The notes beneath the pieces are model-generated. The model was not told the DNA's origin. It saw nothing but the letters and a program-made list of their open reading frames with translations, and did not search any database. The translations under genes and the position numbers were made by a program. This document shows positions 14,960 to 21,868 of a DNA stretch of 21,868 nucleotides, piece by piece. This DNA comes from a bacterium UBP4_UBA6127. Its GTDB lineage: Bacteria; UBP4; UBA4092. The stretch lies in NCBI GenBank assembly GCA_002428325.1, contig DIVR01000048.1, positions 1 to 21,868 of the forward strand, in the 5' to 3' direction. The stretch's first letter is position 1, and every line of letters starts with the position of its first letter.

Positions 14960-15817
14960 ATGAAAAAGATATTTATGACCTTGCTCCCTATAGTCTGTAT
15001 CAGCCTGCTGATGAATACCCTGGCTTTAGGGAAAAAAGCCGATAATCAACCGGATACCAGCAGGATAATGAAGGCTGTCCAGCACTTAACCCGAGAGATA
15101 GGTCCAAGACCCGCGGGAAATGAGAATTATATAAAAGCCATGGAGTTTATCTGGGATACCATGAGTACCCAGGGATATGATGGTAATTATCAAAGTTATA
15201 GAACTCCCGGCAATCAGACAGCCCGAAATTTGGATTTCTTGAATGCCGGAACCCAGAACAAGGAATTAATTCTGGCCGCTCCGGTTGACAGTGAGCCGGA
15301 CTCCACCGGAGCCGCTTCCAGTGCTTCTGCGGTTGCCCTCTTGCTGGAAATGGCAAAAATCATTAGAGATAATCCTTATGCCGAAAACATCCATTTTCTA
15401 TTTTTGGGAGCTGAACTGGACCAGTATGGATATGAAGAAGGCCGGTATTTCGGGTCCAGCCAGTTTGCCGCCTACCAGAAAAAACTGGGAATAAACTTTC
15501 TCAATGGAGTCATCTACCTGAATAATCCAGGCGGGGAAGGCAAACTGGTCATCAAGAAAGCGGCCGGGACTTCTTCCCTTCTCTCCGACCGGATTATCCA
15601 AATTGCCCAACGATTGAATATTGCTTGCGAGTTAAAGGAAGTTCCCCGATGGCAGCCGATGTTGCCTTTTGAAGATGCGGGTATTTCAACCGTCTGGCTG
15701 GAAAGAGTCCCGGAGAAAGAAACCAAACAGAGGAAAAAATCAGAGGAAAAAGTCTCTTCTCAGAATCTGGAAGAAACAGCCAGGCTTCTGATGGAAGTCA
15801 TCCAATCGGGGATTTAA
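14960..15817 (+). CDS. Secreted M28-peptidase-like protein, probably catalytically inactive
   Basis: The protein has 285 residues with an N-terminal signal peptide (about 1-24). The fold signature of M28 zinc aminopeptidases is clear: REIGPRPAGNENY (46-58), TARN (87-90), ELILAAPVDS (102-111), ALLLEMAKII and FLFLGAELDQYG..YFGSSQFA. The metal site is degraded. The usual HxD His is Pro108 (Asp110 remains). The bridging Asp of GADDN is Ser120. The second Glu of GAEE is Leu153. The later Asp is Asn188, and the final His is missing near 243. Activity is therefore unlikely; peptide binding or a structural role is possible. AAAGGA lies 7 nt before the ATG. The 3' end overlaps the convergent M19 dipeptidase gene by 20 bp. 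Confidence 0.8.
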   Translation: MKKIFMTLLPIVCISLLMNTLALGKKADNQPDTSRIMKAVQHLTREIGPRPAGNENYIKAMEFIWDTMSTQGYDGNYQSYRTPGNQTARNLDFLNAGTQNKELILAAPVDSEPDSTGAASSASAVALLLEMAKIIRDNPYAENIHFLFLGAELDQYGYEEGRYFGSSQFAAYQKKLGINFLNGVIYLNNPGGEGKLVIKKAAGTSSLLSDRIIQIAQRLNIACELKEVPRWQPMLPFEDAGISTVWLERVPEKETKQRKKSEEKVSSQNLEETARLLMEVIQSGI

Positions 15818-16766
15818 AAACACGCAGGAAATTTCCATGCAGTATTTTCCGGAGGTCCTCAGAGGTGAATCCCCTGGCTTGAAGGGTATTGATTAATACA
15901 GGGTATCCGGAAGCATCTTCCAATCCTCTGGGGAAATCCCTTGCCCCGTCAAAATCACTGCCTAATCCCACATGGTCAATACCCGCCAGAGTAACGGCAT
16001 GTTCTATATGGTTGGCAACATCATCCACTGTAATTTCACGGGTAGGATTATCGGAAGACCGCATGAAACCTGAATAGAATGAGATCCCCACGACCCCACC
16101 CCGGATTGAAAGCCGTTTTAAAAGCCTATCCGGAATATTCCGTGGAATATCGACCAGAGACCGGCAGCAGGAATGGGAAAAGATAACCGGACCGGGATAT
16201 AGTTCCATAACCTGTTCTGAAGTTTTTTCGGAGGCATGAGATAAATCAGGAATCATTCCCAGTTCCCCCATCTGATGGATAATTTCTTTTCCCCAGGAGG
16301 AAAGCCCTTGATGCCGGGGAGTATCATCGGAAGAATCTGCCCAATCATGGCTATGGGTCCAGACCAGTGTCATGGAACGGATACCCATTTTCCATAGCTG
16401 ATATAGATTTTCTGATTTATGGTTCAGGGCCTGGCCCCCTTCCAGACTGAGAAGGGCCGCAATCTTACCAGACAGGGCTATTTTCTCGGCTTCTTCACCC
16501 GATGCAGCCAACTGCATCATATTGGGAGCTTTTTGAATTTGCTGATGAAGTGCCTGAATTAACTGAAAGGCACGTTCCATCCCCAAATCTCCGGGATACT
16601 TTACAGAATCTATCCAGACAGCAAATCCCTGAATTCCCACAGTTCCCAGCTTTAATCTTGGGATATCGATACGGGTATGGGAACAGATTTGGGAAAGGTC
16701 GGTTTCCTGTTCCACTACTCGAAGCAAGGTATCCGCATGAGCATCAAATACAAATGTTTTTTCCAT
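15798..16766 (-). CDS. Membrane dipeptidase family protein (peptidase M19, renal dipeptidase-like)
   Basis: The protein has 322 residues and the complete M19 zinc site: His10 and Asp12 (DAHADT), bridging Glu109 (SLEGG), His177 (DLSHAS) and His198 (SHSCCRS), with Asp271 in GLGSDFDG. These enzymes hydrolyse dipeptides, sometimes with a D-residue, and may act in peptide turnover or cell-wall recycling. No signal peptide is present, so a cytosolic location is likely despite the family name. No good Shine-Dalgarno site precedes the ATG at 16766. The neighbouring secreted protein upstream on this strand starts too far away to judge an operon; the gap is 69 nt. Confidence 0.93.
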   Translation of the reverse strand: MEKTFVFDAHADTLLRVVEQETDLSQICSHTRIDIPRLKLGTVGIQGFAVWIDSVKYPGDLGMERAFQLIQALHQQIQKAPNMMQLAASGEEAEKIALSGKIAALLSLEGGQALNHKSENLYQLWKMGIRSMTLVWTHSHDWADSSDDTPRHQGLSSWGKEIIHQMGELGMIPDLSHASEKTSEQVMELYPGPVIFSHSCCRSLVDIPRNIPDRLLKRLSIRGGVVGISFYSGFMRSSDNPTREITVDDVANHIEHAVTLAGIDHVGLGSDFDGARDFPRGLEDASGYPVLINTLQARGFTSEDLRKILHGNFLRVFKSPIG

Positions 16767-16835
16767 TACAGGAAACCATCATACAATGAGCAACCTCTCA
16801 ATGCCATAAGAAACTGACCCTCTCAGCAGAATCGT

Positions 16836-17684
16836 TTAATTTAAAGGAGTATAGGCTTTATTTAACAGTTCCCGACGTTGCAGTTCCAGTTTCCGGGAAA
16901 GAGTCTCAAAATCCTTGAAGGTTATTTCTTTGCGTTCATAACGGGCTTTGAGTTCATCATTCTCCTTATAATTTCGGTTCAACACATCAATGTCATTAAG
17001 AGTTATAGTTCCTTCCAGAGAAGAAATACCAGACGAAGATGAACCGGGCCTTGATGATTTATTCTTTAAATATTCGACCGTTGAAGGCTGGTCCCAATAT
17101 TTGACCCACCCGATTAAGTTGACCAAATCCACCTGGTAATCAGCCGAAATCGAAATAGATGAATTCCGGTTATCAGACTGGATGGAAACAAGTCCCGGAG
17201 GGTGAAGTCCGCCCGAAGGGGTGGTACTCAATGAACCGCCTACCTGGCGAATGGTCACATCCACAGACTTCCGGCGATAATCTATTTTGTCCACCCGAAC
17301 CCTGTAATTATCAAACAGCTCGCTGTTATTCCGGGAAAGAGTTACCTCCCGGTCTCTCTGGGATGAAAATATGTATAGCCGGGCGGAGGGATTGGCTGTA
17401 TCTCCTTCCAGAGTAGTCAATTCAACTGTGATATCCTTATACACAATCCCGTTGCCGGCACCCGGGGAAATTGACCCTTCATAATAATCTCCGGCTCCAC
17501 CGGCTCCTCCTGTCCCATAGACTTCCTGGCTCTTTGCAATCACCTTGTTCAGTCCCCTCTCAACACAGGAAGGTTCCAGGTAATTCAACCGGATAGTTTG
17601 TCTATATTGGGCATACCCTGCCAGTGGAAGCAGTACCAGAAAACCTAATAGAAAAATGTAAAATCGTAATGAATTTTTCATCAT
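16836..17684 (-). CDS. Secreted protein of unknown function
   Basis: I do not recognise a domain. From the chosen start the protein has 282 residues. A signal peptide (about 1-25, FYIFLLGFLVLLPLAGYA, cleaved before QYRQ) is clear. Then follow a glycine-rich stretch (GTGGAGGAGDYYEGS), a beta-rich middle (about 80-155), a serine-rich linker (RPGSSSSG) and a charged helical C-terminus (about 230-280). The C-terminus recalls the SHOCT-like arrangement of a short linker-plus-helix, but this is not firm. The ATG at 17684 follows AAAGGT by 6 nt. The upstream in-frame ATG at 17717 lies within the likely -10 box and was rejected. It could share a transcript with the M19 gene 69 nt downstream. Confidence 0.8.
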   Translation of the reverse strand: MMKNSLRFYIFLLGFLVLLPLAGYAQYRQTIRLNYLEPSCVERGLNKVIAKSQEVYGTGGAGGAGDYYEGSISPGAGNGIVYKDITVELTTLEGDTANPSARLYIFSSQRDREVTLSRNNSELFDNYRVRVDKIDYRRKSVDVTIRQVGGSLSTTPSGGLHPPGLVSIQSDNRNSSISISADYQVDLVNLIGWVKYWDQPSTVEYLKNKSSRPGSSSSGISSLEGTITLNDIDVLNRNYKENDELKARYERKEITFKDFETLSRKLELQRRELLNKAYTPLN

Positions 17685-17715
17685 AATGGTACCTTTCAAT
17701 GGTTTCTTTTTCTTC

Positions 17716-17721
17716 ATTATA
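17716..17721 (-). promoter_or_regulatory. Likely -10 box for the secreted unknown protein
   Basis: TATAAT on the minus strand lies 32 nt before the ATG at 17684. No good -35 hexamer is seen at 16-18 bp, so the promoter may be activator-dependent. It supports the downstream start choice. Confidence 0.35.
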
Positions 17722-17914
17722 AGACATTTACTGATAAACAGACAGAATATCCTTTCTATCCCATTTTTATCATTTCATCGGAAATAATACCCCTTTAGTT
17801 CCCCCTTCTACCAAGATGGTCTATAATTTAAACATCCGTTAAATCAATATATATATATTATTTATTTTGACTAAAATCTAGATAATTGGGGCTGACCTTT
17901 AAAATTATCCTACA

Positions 17915-19282
17915 ATGAGAAAAGAACTCACCGAACAGACCTTTATTTTTATCACTGTCATCAAATGGCTCATATTAGCCACTATTCTGGGAATTGTTGT
18001 AGGGTTTGGTACCTCCTTATTCCTCAAAGCCCTGGACTTGGGAACCATCCTTTCTCATGAATACCCCTATTACTTTTTTGCCATGCCTCTGGCTTTTTTA
18101 TTCTGCTCCTGGCTGGTCAAAAAAGTACTCCCCGAAGAAGATACTCACGGAACTGAAAAAGTGATTGAAGCTCTTCATAAACATTCCGGCCGAATCAAAC
18201 CTATTGAACCTATCCTTAATTTTCTGACGCCCTTGATAACGATTATTTCCGGCGGTTCGGCCGGGAAAGAAGGACCCTGTGCTGAAATTGGCGCAGGCTT
18301 GAGTTCCATGCTTTCTTCCTTATTCAGGTTAGATAATTACGACCGGAGAAAAATGGTCATCTGCGGTATCAGCGCCGGATTTGCCGCCGCATTCGGAACC
18401 CCGATCGCCGACGCCATTTATGGAGTTGAAGTCCTCTATGTCGGCTCCATTCTCTATGATGTTCTTCTCCCTTCATTTGTCGCAGGAATTGTCAGTTACC
18501 AAGTAGCCACCAAAATGGGAGTGGTCTTTTTTACCCACAATCTCAGGTTTGTTCCTGTCTTCACTGAGACCTTCTTTTTAAAGGTATTGGCGGCGGGAAT
18601 ATTTTTTGGGCTTTGCTCCTTCCTGCTGATAGAAACTTTTGAATTGACCAACCGGCTGGCAGCCAAATTTAAACCCAAATCATACTATCGTCCTATTGTC
18701 GGGGGATTGGTTATGATTGCCCTGGCCTTCGTTTTTTCTACTCAATACCTGGGGCTGGGACTGGGGATGACAGAGTCGGCCCTCCTGGGCGAGAAGGTCC
18801 CCTGGTATGCCTTCCTGGTGAAAATAATCTTTACCTCCATCACCCTTAACTTTGGGGGGAATGGGGGGATTGTGACCCCTCTTTTCTTTATCGGAGCCAC
18901 CTCTGGCAGCTTTTTTGCCAATCTGTTCAACCTCGATCCGGCTACCTTTGCCGCCCTGGGATTCACCGCTCTCGTGGCCGGTTCAGCCAACACCCCCATT
19001 GCCGCCAGTATCATGGCAGTGGAACTCTTCGGTTCTCAAATTTCGTCTTATGCCGCCCTGGTTTGCGTTATCAGTTTTTTTATCACCGGGCATCGAAGCA
19101 TCTACCCTTCTCAGGTGGTAGCCTTCAGGAAATCCAGGTATATTAAAATGGAAACAGGTGTGGAGGTCGATGACCTCGAAATGCACTTTAGATTACGTAA
19201 AGGAACTCTGATGGTAAAGATTCTGATCTTTGTTAATGCTCTTTACGAAAGGCTTTTTTCCCGTCGGAACAAATCTGACTAG
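17915..19282 (+). CDS. ClC-family chloride channel or H+/Cl- antiporter
   Basis: The protein has 455 residues with about ten or more hydrophobic segments. ClC signatures are present: GSAGKEGP (114-121) with gating glutamate Glu119, FGTPIADAIYGVEVL (160-174), and GGNGGIVTPLFFIGA for the GxFxP region. The first selectivity motif GSGIP is replaced by THGTEKV, as in a bacterial subgroup. At the internal proton-glutamate position of E. coli ClC (second Glu of IIEE), valine (V173) is seen. That substitution is typical of channel-type ClCs but also occurs in some antiporters. There is no C-terminal CBS pair. The function is chloride (or other anion) transport at the inner membrane. No clear ribosome site precedes the ATG at 17915. 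Confidence 0.92.
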   Translation: MRKELTEQTFIFITVIKWLILATILGIVVGFGTSLFLKALDLGTILSHEYPYYFFAMPLAFLFCSWLVKKVLPEEDTHGTEKVIEALHKHSGRIKPIEPILNFLTPLITIISGGSAGKEGPCAEIGAGLSSMLSSLFRLDNYDRRKMVICGISAGFAAAFGTPIADAIYGVEVLYVGSILYDVLLPSFVAGIVSYQVATKMGVVFFTHNLRFVPVFTETFFLKVLAAGIFFGLCSFLLIETFELTNRLAAKFKPKSYYRPIVGGLVMIALAFVFSTQYLGLGLGMTESALLGEKVPWYAFLVKIIFTSITLNFGGNGGIVTPLFFIGATSGSFFANLFNLDPATFAALGFTALVAGSANTPIAASIMAVELFGSQISSYAALVCVISFFITGHRSIYPSQVVAFRKSRYIKMETGVEVDDLEMHFRLRKGTLMVKILIFVNALYERLFSRRNKSD

Positions 19283-19303
19283 TTTGAGACTTTTGTCTGG
19301 ACA

Positions 19304-19332
19304 GCGGGAGATAATCCCGTCATAATTTTTTT
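19304..19332 (+). terminator. Possible terminator after the ClC gene
   Basis: CGGGA (19305-19309) and TCCCG (19315-19319) form a 5-bp stem with a GATAA loop, extended by a G-T pair. ATAATTTTTTT follows. The T-run runs into the -35 box of pckA. The stem is short. Confidence 0.4.
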
Positions 19333-19359
19333 GACACCGATGCCTGTTTTTGATAAAGT
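19331..19359 (+). promoter_or_regulatory. Extended -10 promoter of pckA
   Basis: TTGACA (19331-19336), a 17-bp spacer and TAAAGT (19354-19359) preceded by TGA form a promoter. Transcription from near 19366 gives a leader of about 80 nt, which contains a hairpin at 19391-19411. Confidence 0.65.
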
Positions 19360-19390
19360 ATTTTAAAGGGATTCACTGATCCAAGGTCGA

Positions 19391-19411
19391 GGTAAAACTC
19401 TAGTTTTTACC
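19391..19411 (+). promoter_or_regulatory. Hairpin in the pckA leader
   Basis: GGTAAAAC (19391-19398) pairs with GTTTTTACC (19403-19411), with one bulged base and a 4-nt loop. It lies 34 nt before the start codon, with no T-run. It may affect message stability or translation; this is speculative. Confidence 0.3.
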
Positions 19412-19444
19412 GTCTCCAATTCTTTACTCAAGCGGGGTATATAT

Positions 19445-21037
19445 ATGCCTTTTGTACCGAAGTATCCTCTCAAAGAACAAGACATTATCAATGTTGGTAA
19501 TGTGTACTGGAATCTCCCGGCGGCTTCACTCTATGAAGAAGCTGTTCGTCGCCGTGAAGGTTTAATTGCTCACATGGGGCCATTAGTCGTCCGGACCGGC
19601 CACCATACCGGGCGCGCTCCCAATGACAAATTTATCGTCAAAGAACCCAGCAGTGACAACAATATCTGGTGGGGAAAAGTAAACCGTCCCATCAGCGAAG
19701 AAAAGTTTGATAGCCTGCATCGCCATATGCTTTCCTATTTACAGGGCAGAGATATTTTCATTCAGGATTGTTTTGTTGGCGCTGACCAAAATTACCGGGT
19801 TCCAATCCGGATTATCACTTCAACCGCCTGGCATTCTCTTTTTGCCAGAATCATGTTCTTGATTCCCAAATCAGATGAAATTAAAGAACATGTCCCCCAG
19901 TTTACCGTCATCAATGCGCCGGGTTTCCATGCGATTCCTGATGAAGATGGCACCAATTCCGAAGTCTTTATCACCATTCATTTTGGAAAACGCCTGGTTC
20001 TTATTGGCGGCACCAGTTATGCCGGTGAAATCAAGAAATCCATGTTTACCATGATGAATTATCTGCTTCCTGCCAAGAATGTCTTCCCGATGCACTGCTC
20101 ATGCAATATCGGCAAAGATAATGATGCAGCCGTATTCTTTGGACTTTCCGGCACGGGAAAAACAACTTTATCCGCCGATCCAGAACGGAAACTGGTCGGC
20201 GATGACGAACATGGCTGGAGTGAAAAGGGTATCTTTAATTTCGAAGGCGGCTGTTATGCCAAAGTCATTCGGCTTTCCAAAGAAATGGAACCAGACATCT
20301 ATGCCTGCACCGAAAAATTCGGCACGGTTCTGGAAAATGTTGCCATCGATACCGAAAACCGCCGAATCGATTTAGATGATTCCACCCTTACTGAAAATAC
20401 CCGTGCAGCCTATCCTGTGCTTCACATCGATAATAGCGTTTTCCCGGGTATCGTAGAACACCCCAAAAATATCATCATGCTGACTTGTGATGCTTTTGGT
20501 GTCCTTCCTCCGATTTCTAAATTAACTCCGGAGGGGGCCATGTACCATTTCATTTCCGGATATACTGCTAAAGTGGCCGGAACTGAAAAAGGTGTAACGG
20601 AACCTCAGGCTACCTTCAGCACCTGTTTTGGCGCTCCATTTATGGTTCTGCATCCTACCGTTTATGCTCAGTTGCTCGAAGACCGCATTAAACAACATAA
20701 TGCTGACTGCTGGCTCATCAATACCGGTTGGAGCGCCGGCCCTCATGGGGTTGGTTCTCGAATGAAGATTTCCTACACCCGGGCCATGGTTACAGCGGCC
20801 CTCAACGGTTCGCTCAAAGATGTCCCGATGGTTAAGGATCCTATCTTTAATGTCATGGTTCCACAAAGTTGCCCGGGGGTTCCTTCTGAAGTGCTTAATC
20901 CGAAGAATACTTGGAAAGATAAAGATGCTTATGATGCTATGGCTAAGAAATTGGCCAACCTTTTCCAGGAAAACTTCAAGCAGTTTGCTGACAGTGTACC
21001 TCCGACTGTCTTAGCTTCAGCTCCCAAAGCTGAATAA
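19445..21037 (+). CDS. pckA: Phosphoenolpyruvate carboxykinase (ATP)
   Basis: PckA interconverts oxaloacetate + ATP and PEP + CO2 + ADP in the cytosol. It is the entry step of gluconeogenesis, or runs in reverse in some fermenters. The length of 530 residues is typical of the ATP-dependent form. Seen are HTGRAPNDKF with Arg57, SYAGEIKKSMF with Tyr192 and the metal-site Lys198, and MHCS with His217. The P-loop is GLSGTGKT (233-240), with metal-binding DD in VGDDEHGW (252-258). ENTRAAYP carries the ATP-site arginine. A GGGGT site lies about 8 nt before the ATG. The gene has its own promoter and a strong terminator, so it is likely monocistronic. Confidence 0.97.
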   Translation: MPFVPKYPLKEQDIINVGNVYWNLPAASLYEEAVRRREGLIAHMGPLVVRTGHHTGRAPNDKFIVKEPSSDNNIWWGKVNRPISEEKFDSLHRHMLSYLQGRDIFIQDCFVGADQNYRVPIRIITSTAWHSLFARIMFLIPKSDEIKEHVPQFTVINAPGFHAIPDEDGTNSEVFITIHFGKRLVLIGGTSYAGEIKKSMFTMMNYLLPAKNVFPMHCSCNIGKDNDAAVFFGLSGTGKTTLSADPERKLVGDDEHGWSEKGIFNFEGGCYAKVIRLSKEMEPDIYACTEKFGTVLENVAIDTENRRIDLDDSTLTENTRAAYPVLHIDNSVFPGIVEHPKNIIMLTCDAFGVLPPISKLTPEGAMYHFISGYTAKVAGTEKGVTEPQATFSTCFGAPFMVLHPTVYAQLLEDRIKQHNADCWLINTGWSAGPHGVGSRMKISYTRAMVTAALNGSLKDVPMVKDPIFNVMVPQSCPGVPSEVLNPKNTWKDKDAYDAMAKKLANLFQENFKQFADSVPPTVLASAPKAE

Positions 21038-21064
21038 GTTTCAATCAAATCTATTTGTTTTATC

Positions 21065-21101
21065 AAGCCGGAAATCAGATGCCTGATTTCCGGCTTTTTT
21101 A
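21065..21101 (+). terminator. Strong intrinsic terminator of pckA
   Basis: Perfect 14-bp arms AAGCCGGAAATCAG (21065-21078) and CTGATTTCCGGCTT (21083-21096) enclose an ATGC loop. T-rich TTTTTTATT follows. It lies 28 nt after the stop codon. Confidence 0.93.
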
Positions 21102-21118
21102 TTACACCAGATATCCCC

Positions 21119-21340
21119 TTATATCCGATGTTGAATAATAAAATAAATATTTAAAGAAAATAGGGTAATCAAAAATACCCATGAGAATTTTATGAACAAT
21201 TGAATTAATGAATCATAGTAAACAGTAATACTTTGGGACCCAGCGGTTGTGCTAATCTGATAGCATTTCCGGCCATCCACATCATATTGATAGGATATAC
21301 CTTTATTGATGTTGAATTCGGCCGGTTGATTCTTTTGGTG
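21119..21340 (-). pseudogene. Remnant of a DUF3592-like membrane protein gene
   Basis: A minus-strand frame of 73 codons ends with TAA at 21121-21119 and has no start codon at its upstream end. Three stop codons (TAG, TGA, TAG) precede it in the same frame. The translation is clearly protein-like. GISYQYDVDGRKCYQIS and ITVYYDS recall the extracytoplasmic part of DUF3592 proteins, followed by a hydrophobic C-terminal helix (FIKFSWVFLITLFSLNIYFII). It lies in the same frame as, and directly after, the gene to its right. The simplest reading is a truncated copy that lost its 5' half. A real small gene with an unusual start is the alternative. The DUF3592 match is by eye. Confidence 0.45.
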
Positions 21341-21349
21341 CTACAATCA

Positions 21350-21868
21350 CTATTCTTTATTTGCAGGTTTATTATTCACAGATATCCGGCTTAAAGTATC
21401 CATCATCAGATAACGGTCATCCCATTTACAGGTAGTAAACCTTGAATAACCTTCTCCCGAAACTCTTTTATAAAATATGGCGGTTACTTGAGATAATATT
21501 TGTTCACCTGAACCAGTAAAGGAATTCATATCTTTAAACACTAAATAAGAGGTACCATCATTCGTTTCTACTTCTTTTGGTTCATCTATAAATCCCTTTT
21601 CAAAAGTCATCTTTATGGTATCTTTTACTGGATCACATTCAAATATTCTTAAACAATTTGCAGACCCTCCAGACCAATAGGTAAATAAAACCTTATCATC
21701 TATAGAATAAGCCATAATAAATCCATCATAATTAGAATAGGAGTATATTTTCTTATATCCTTTTGAGACCGGCTTAAAAACAGTCAATGTCCTTAAATAA
21801 TTGTTTTCACTGACCACACAATAGTATTCATAAGGGCTGATATCCTTCCATTCTCCTGTATCCCAATA
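21350..21868 (-). CDS. Unknown protein, 3' part (5' end outside window)
   Basis: The frame is open from the right edge of the window to a TAG at 21352-21350, giving at least 172 residues. A GTG at 21817 is in frame, but the 17 codons before it (YWDTGEWKDISPYEYYC) also look coding, so the start is probably beyond the window. The sequence is rich in aromatic and charged residues with alternating beta-like segments (TVFKPVSKGYKKIYSYSNYDGF; KVLFTYWSGGS). No signal peptide, motif or known domain is recognised in the visible part. The region is more AT-rich than the housekeeping genes, and a gene remnant follows it, suggesting an accessory segment. Confidence 0.7.
   Translation of the reverse strand, partial: YWDTGEWKDISPYEYYCVVSENNYLRTLTVFKPVSKGYKKIYSYSNYDGFIMAYSIDDKVLFTYWSGGSANCLRIFECDPVKDTIKMTFEKGFIDEPKEVETNDGTSYLVFKDMNSFTGSGEQILSQVTAIFYKRVSGEGYSRFTTCKWDDRYLMMDTLSRISVNNKPANKE

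Noticed and set aside
21152..21352. Alternative frame over the DUF3592-like remnant (INMMWMAGNAIRLAQPLG...)
   Set aside because: It is less protein-like than the chosen frame, has no ribosome site and ends without a recognisable domain.

Overview
The window is a 21.9 kb piece of bacterial chromosome with moderate to low GC. It holds 18 complete protein genes, two genes cut by the window edges, and one probable gene remnant. I see no rRNA, tRNA, CRISPR array, transposase, integrase or phage gene. The content is mostly housekeeping: type II fatty-acid synthesis, L32, RecA/RecX, a CarD-like factor and ATP-type PEP carboxykinase. Strong Shine-Dalgarno sites and sigma70-like promoters are common. 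One promoter, in front of the fatty-acid operon, matches the consensus exactly (TTGACA, 17 bp, TATAAT). I cannot name the phylum. The Cys-rich N-terminus of the histidine kinase and the MurQ/GKRP-type double-SIS protein suggest a less-sampled environmental lineage, but that is a guess.

Layout. Positions 1-97 carry the 3' end of an unidentified plus-strand gene with a terminator. Next come a DUF21/CBS (CNNM/HlyC-type) membrane protein (277-1587) and a 581-residue tandem-SIS protein (1696-3441). A minus-strand operon follows, transcribed from 7594 down to 3457: DUF177/YceD-like, rpmF, plsX, fabH, fabD. A large hairpin lies between plsX and fabH. A 242-nt leader with crossing inverted repeats lies between fabH and fabD. 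Then come a membrane-anchored TPR protein (minus), a YfcE-like phosphoesterase (plus) and an anchored peroxiredoxin (minus) whose 3' end overlaps the phosphoesterase.

A soluble GAF histidine kinase (10021-11661) is followed by a stand-alone receiver protein (11728-12144). A CarD-like regulator with its own promoter is next (12229-12774), convergent with recA-recX. Positions 14591-14959 hold the recA promoter and a hairpin-rich leader for a secreted M28-like protein whose metal ligands are nearly all lost. That gene overlaps, tail to tail, an apparently intact M19 dipeptidase. An unknown secreted protein, a ClC-family chloride transporter or channel, and pckA with promoter and strong terminator follow. 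The last 750 bases are AT-rich and contain a DUF3592-like remnant and the 3' part of an unknown gene.

Functionally, the central operon couples ribosome and phospholipid/fatty-acid production: L32 and the YceD-like protein with PlsX, FabH and FabD. recA and recX form the usual recombinase/modulator pair, separated by a hairpin. The kinase and receiver look like one phosphorelay unit with no DNA-binding output in the window. I found no clear new defence or mobile system. The most unusual items are the dead M28 homologue with its structured leader, the regulatory structures inside the fab operon, and the bacterial GKRP-like protein.
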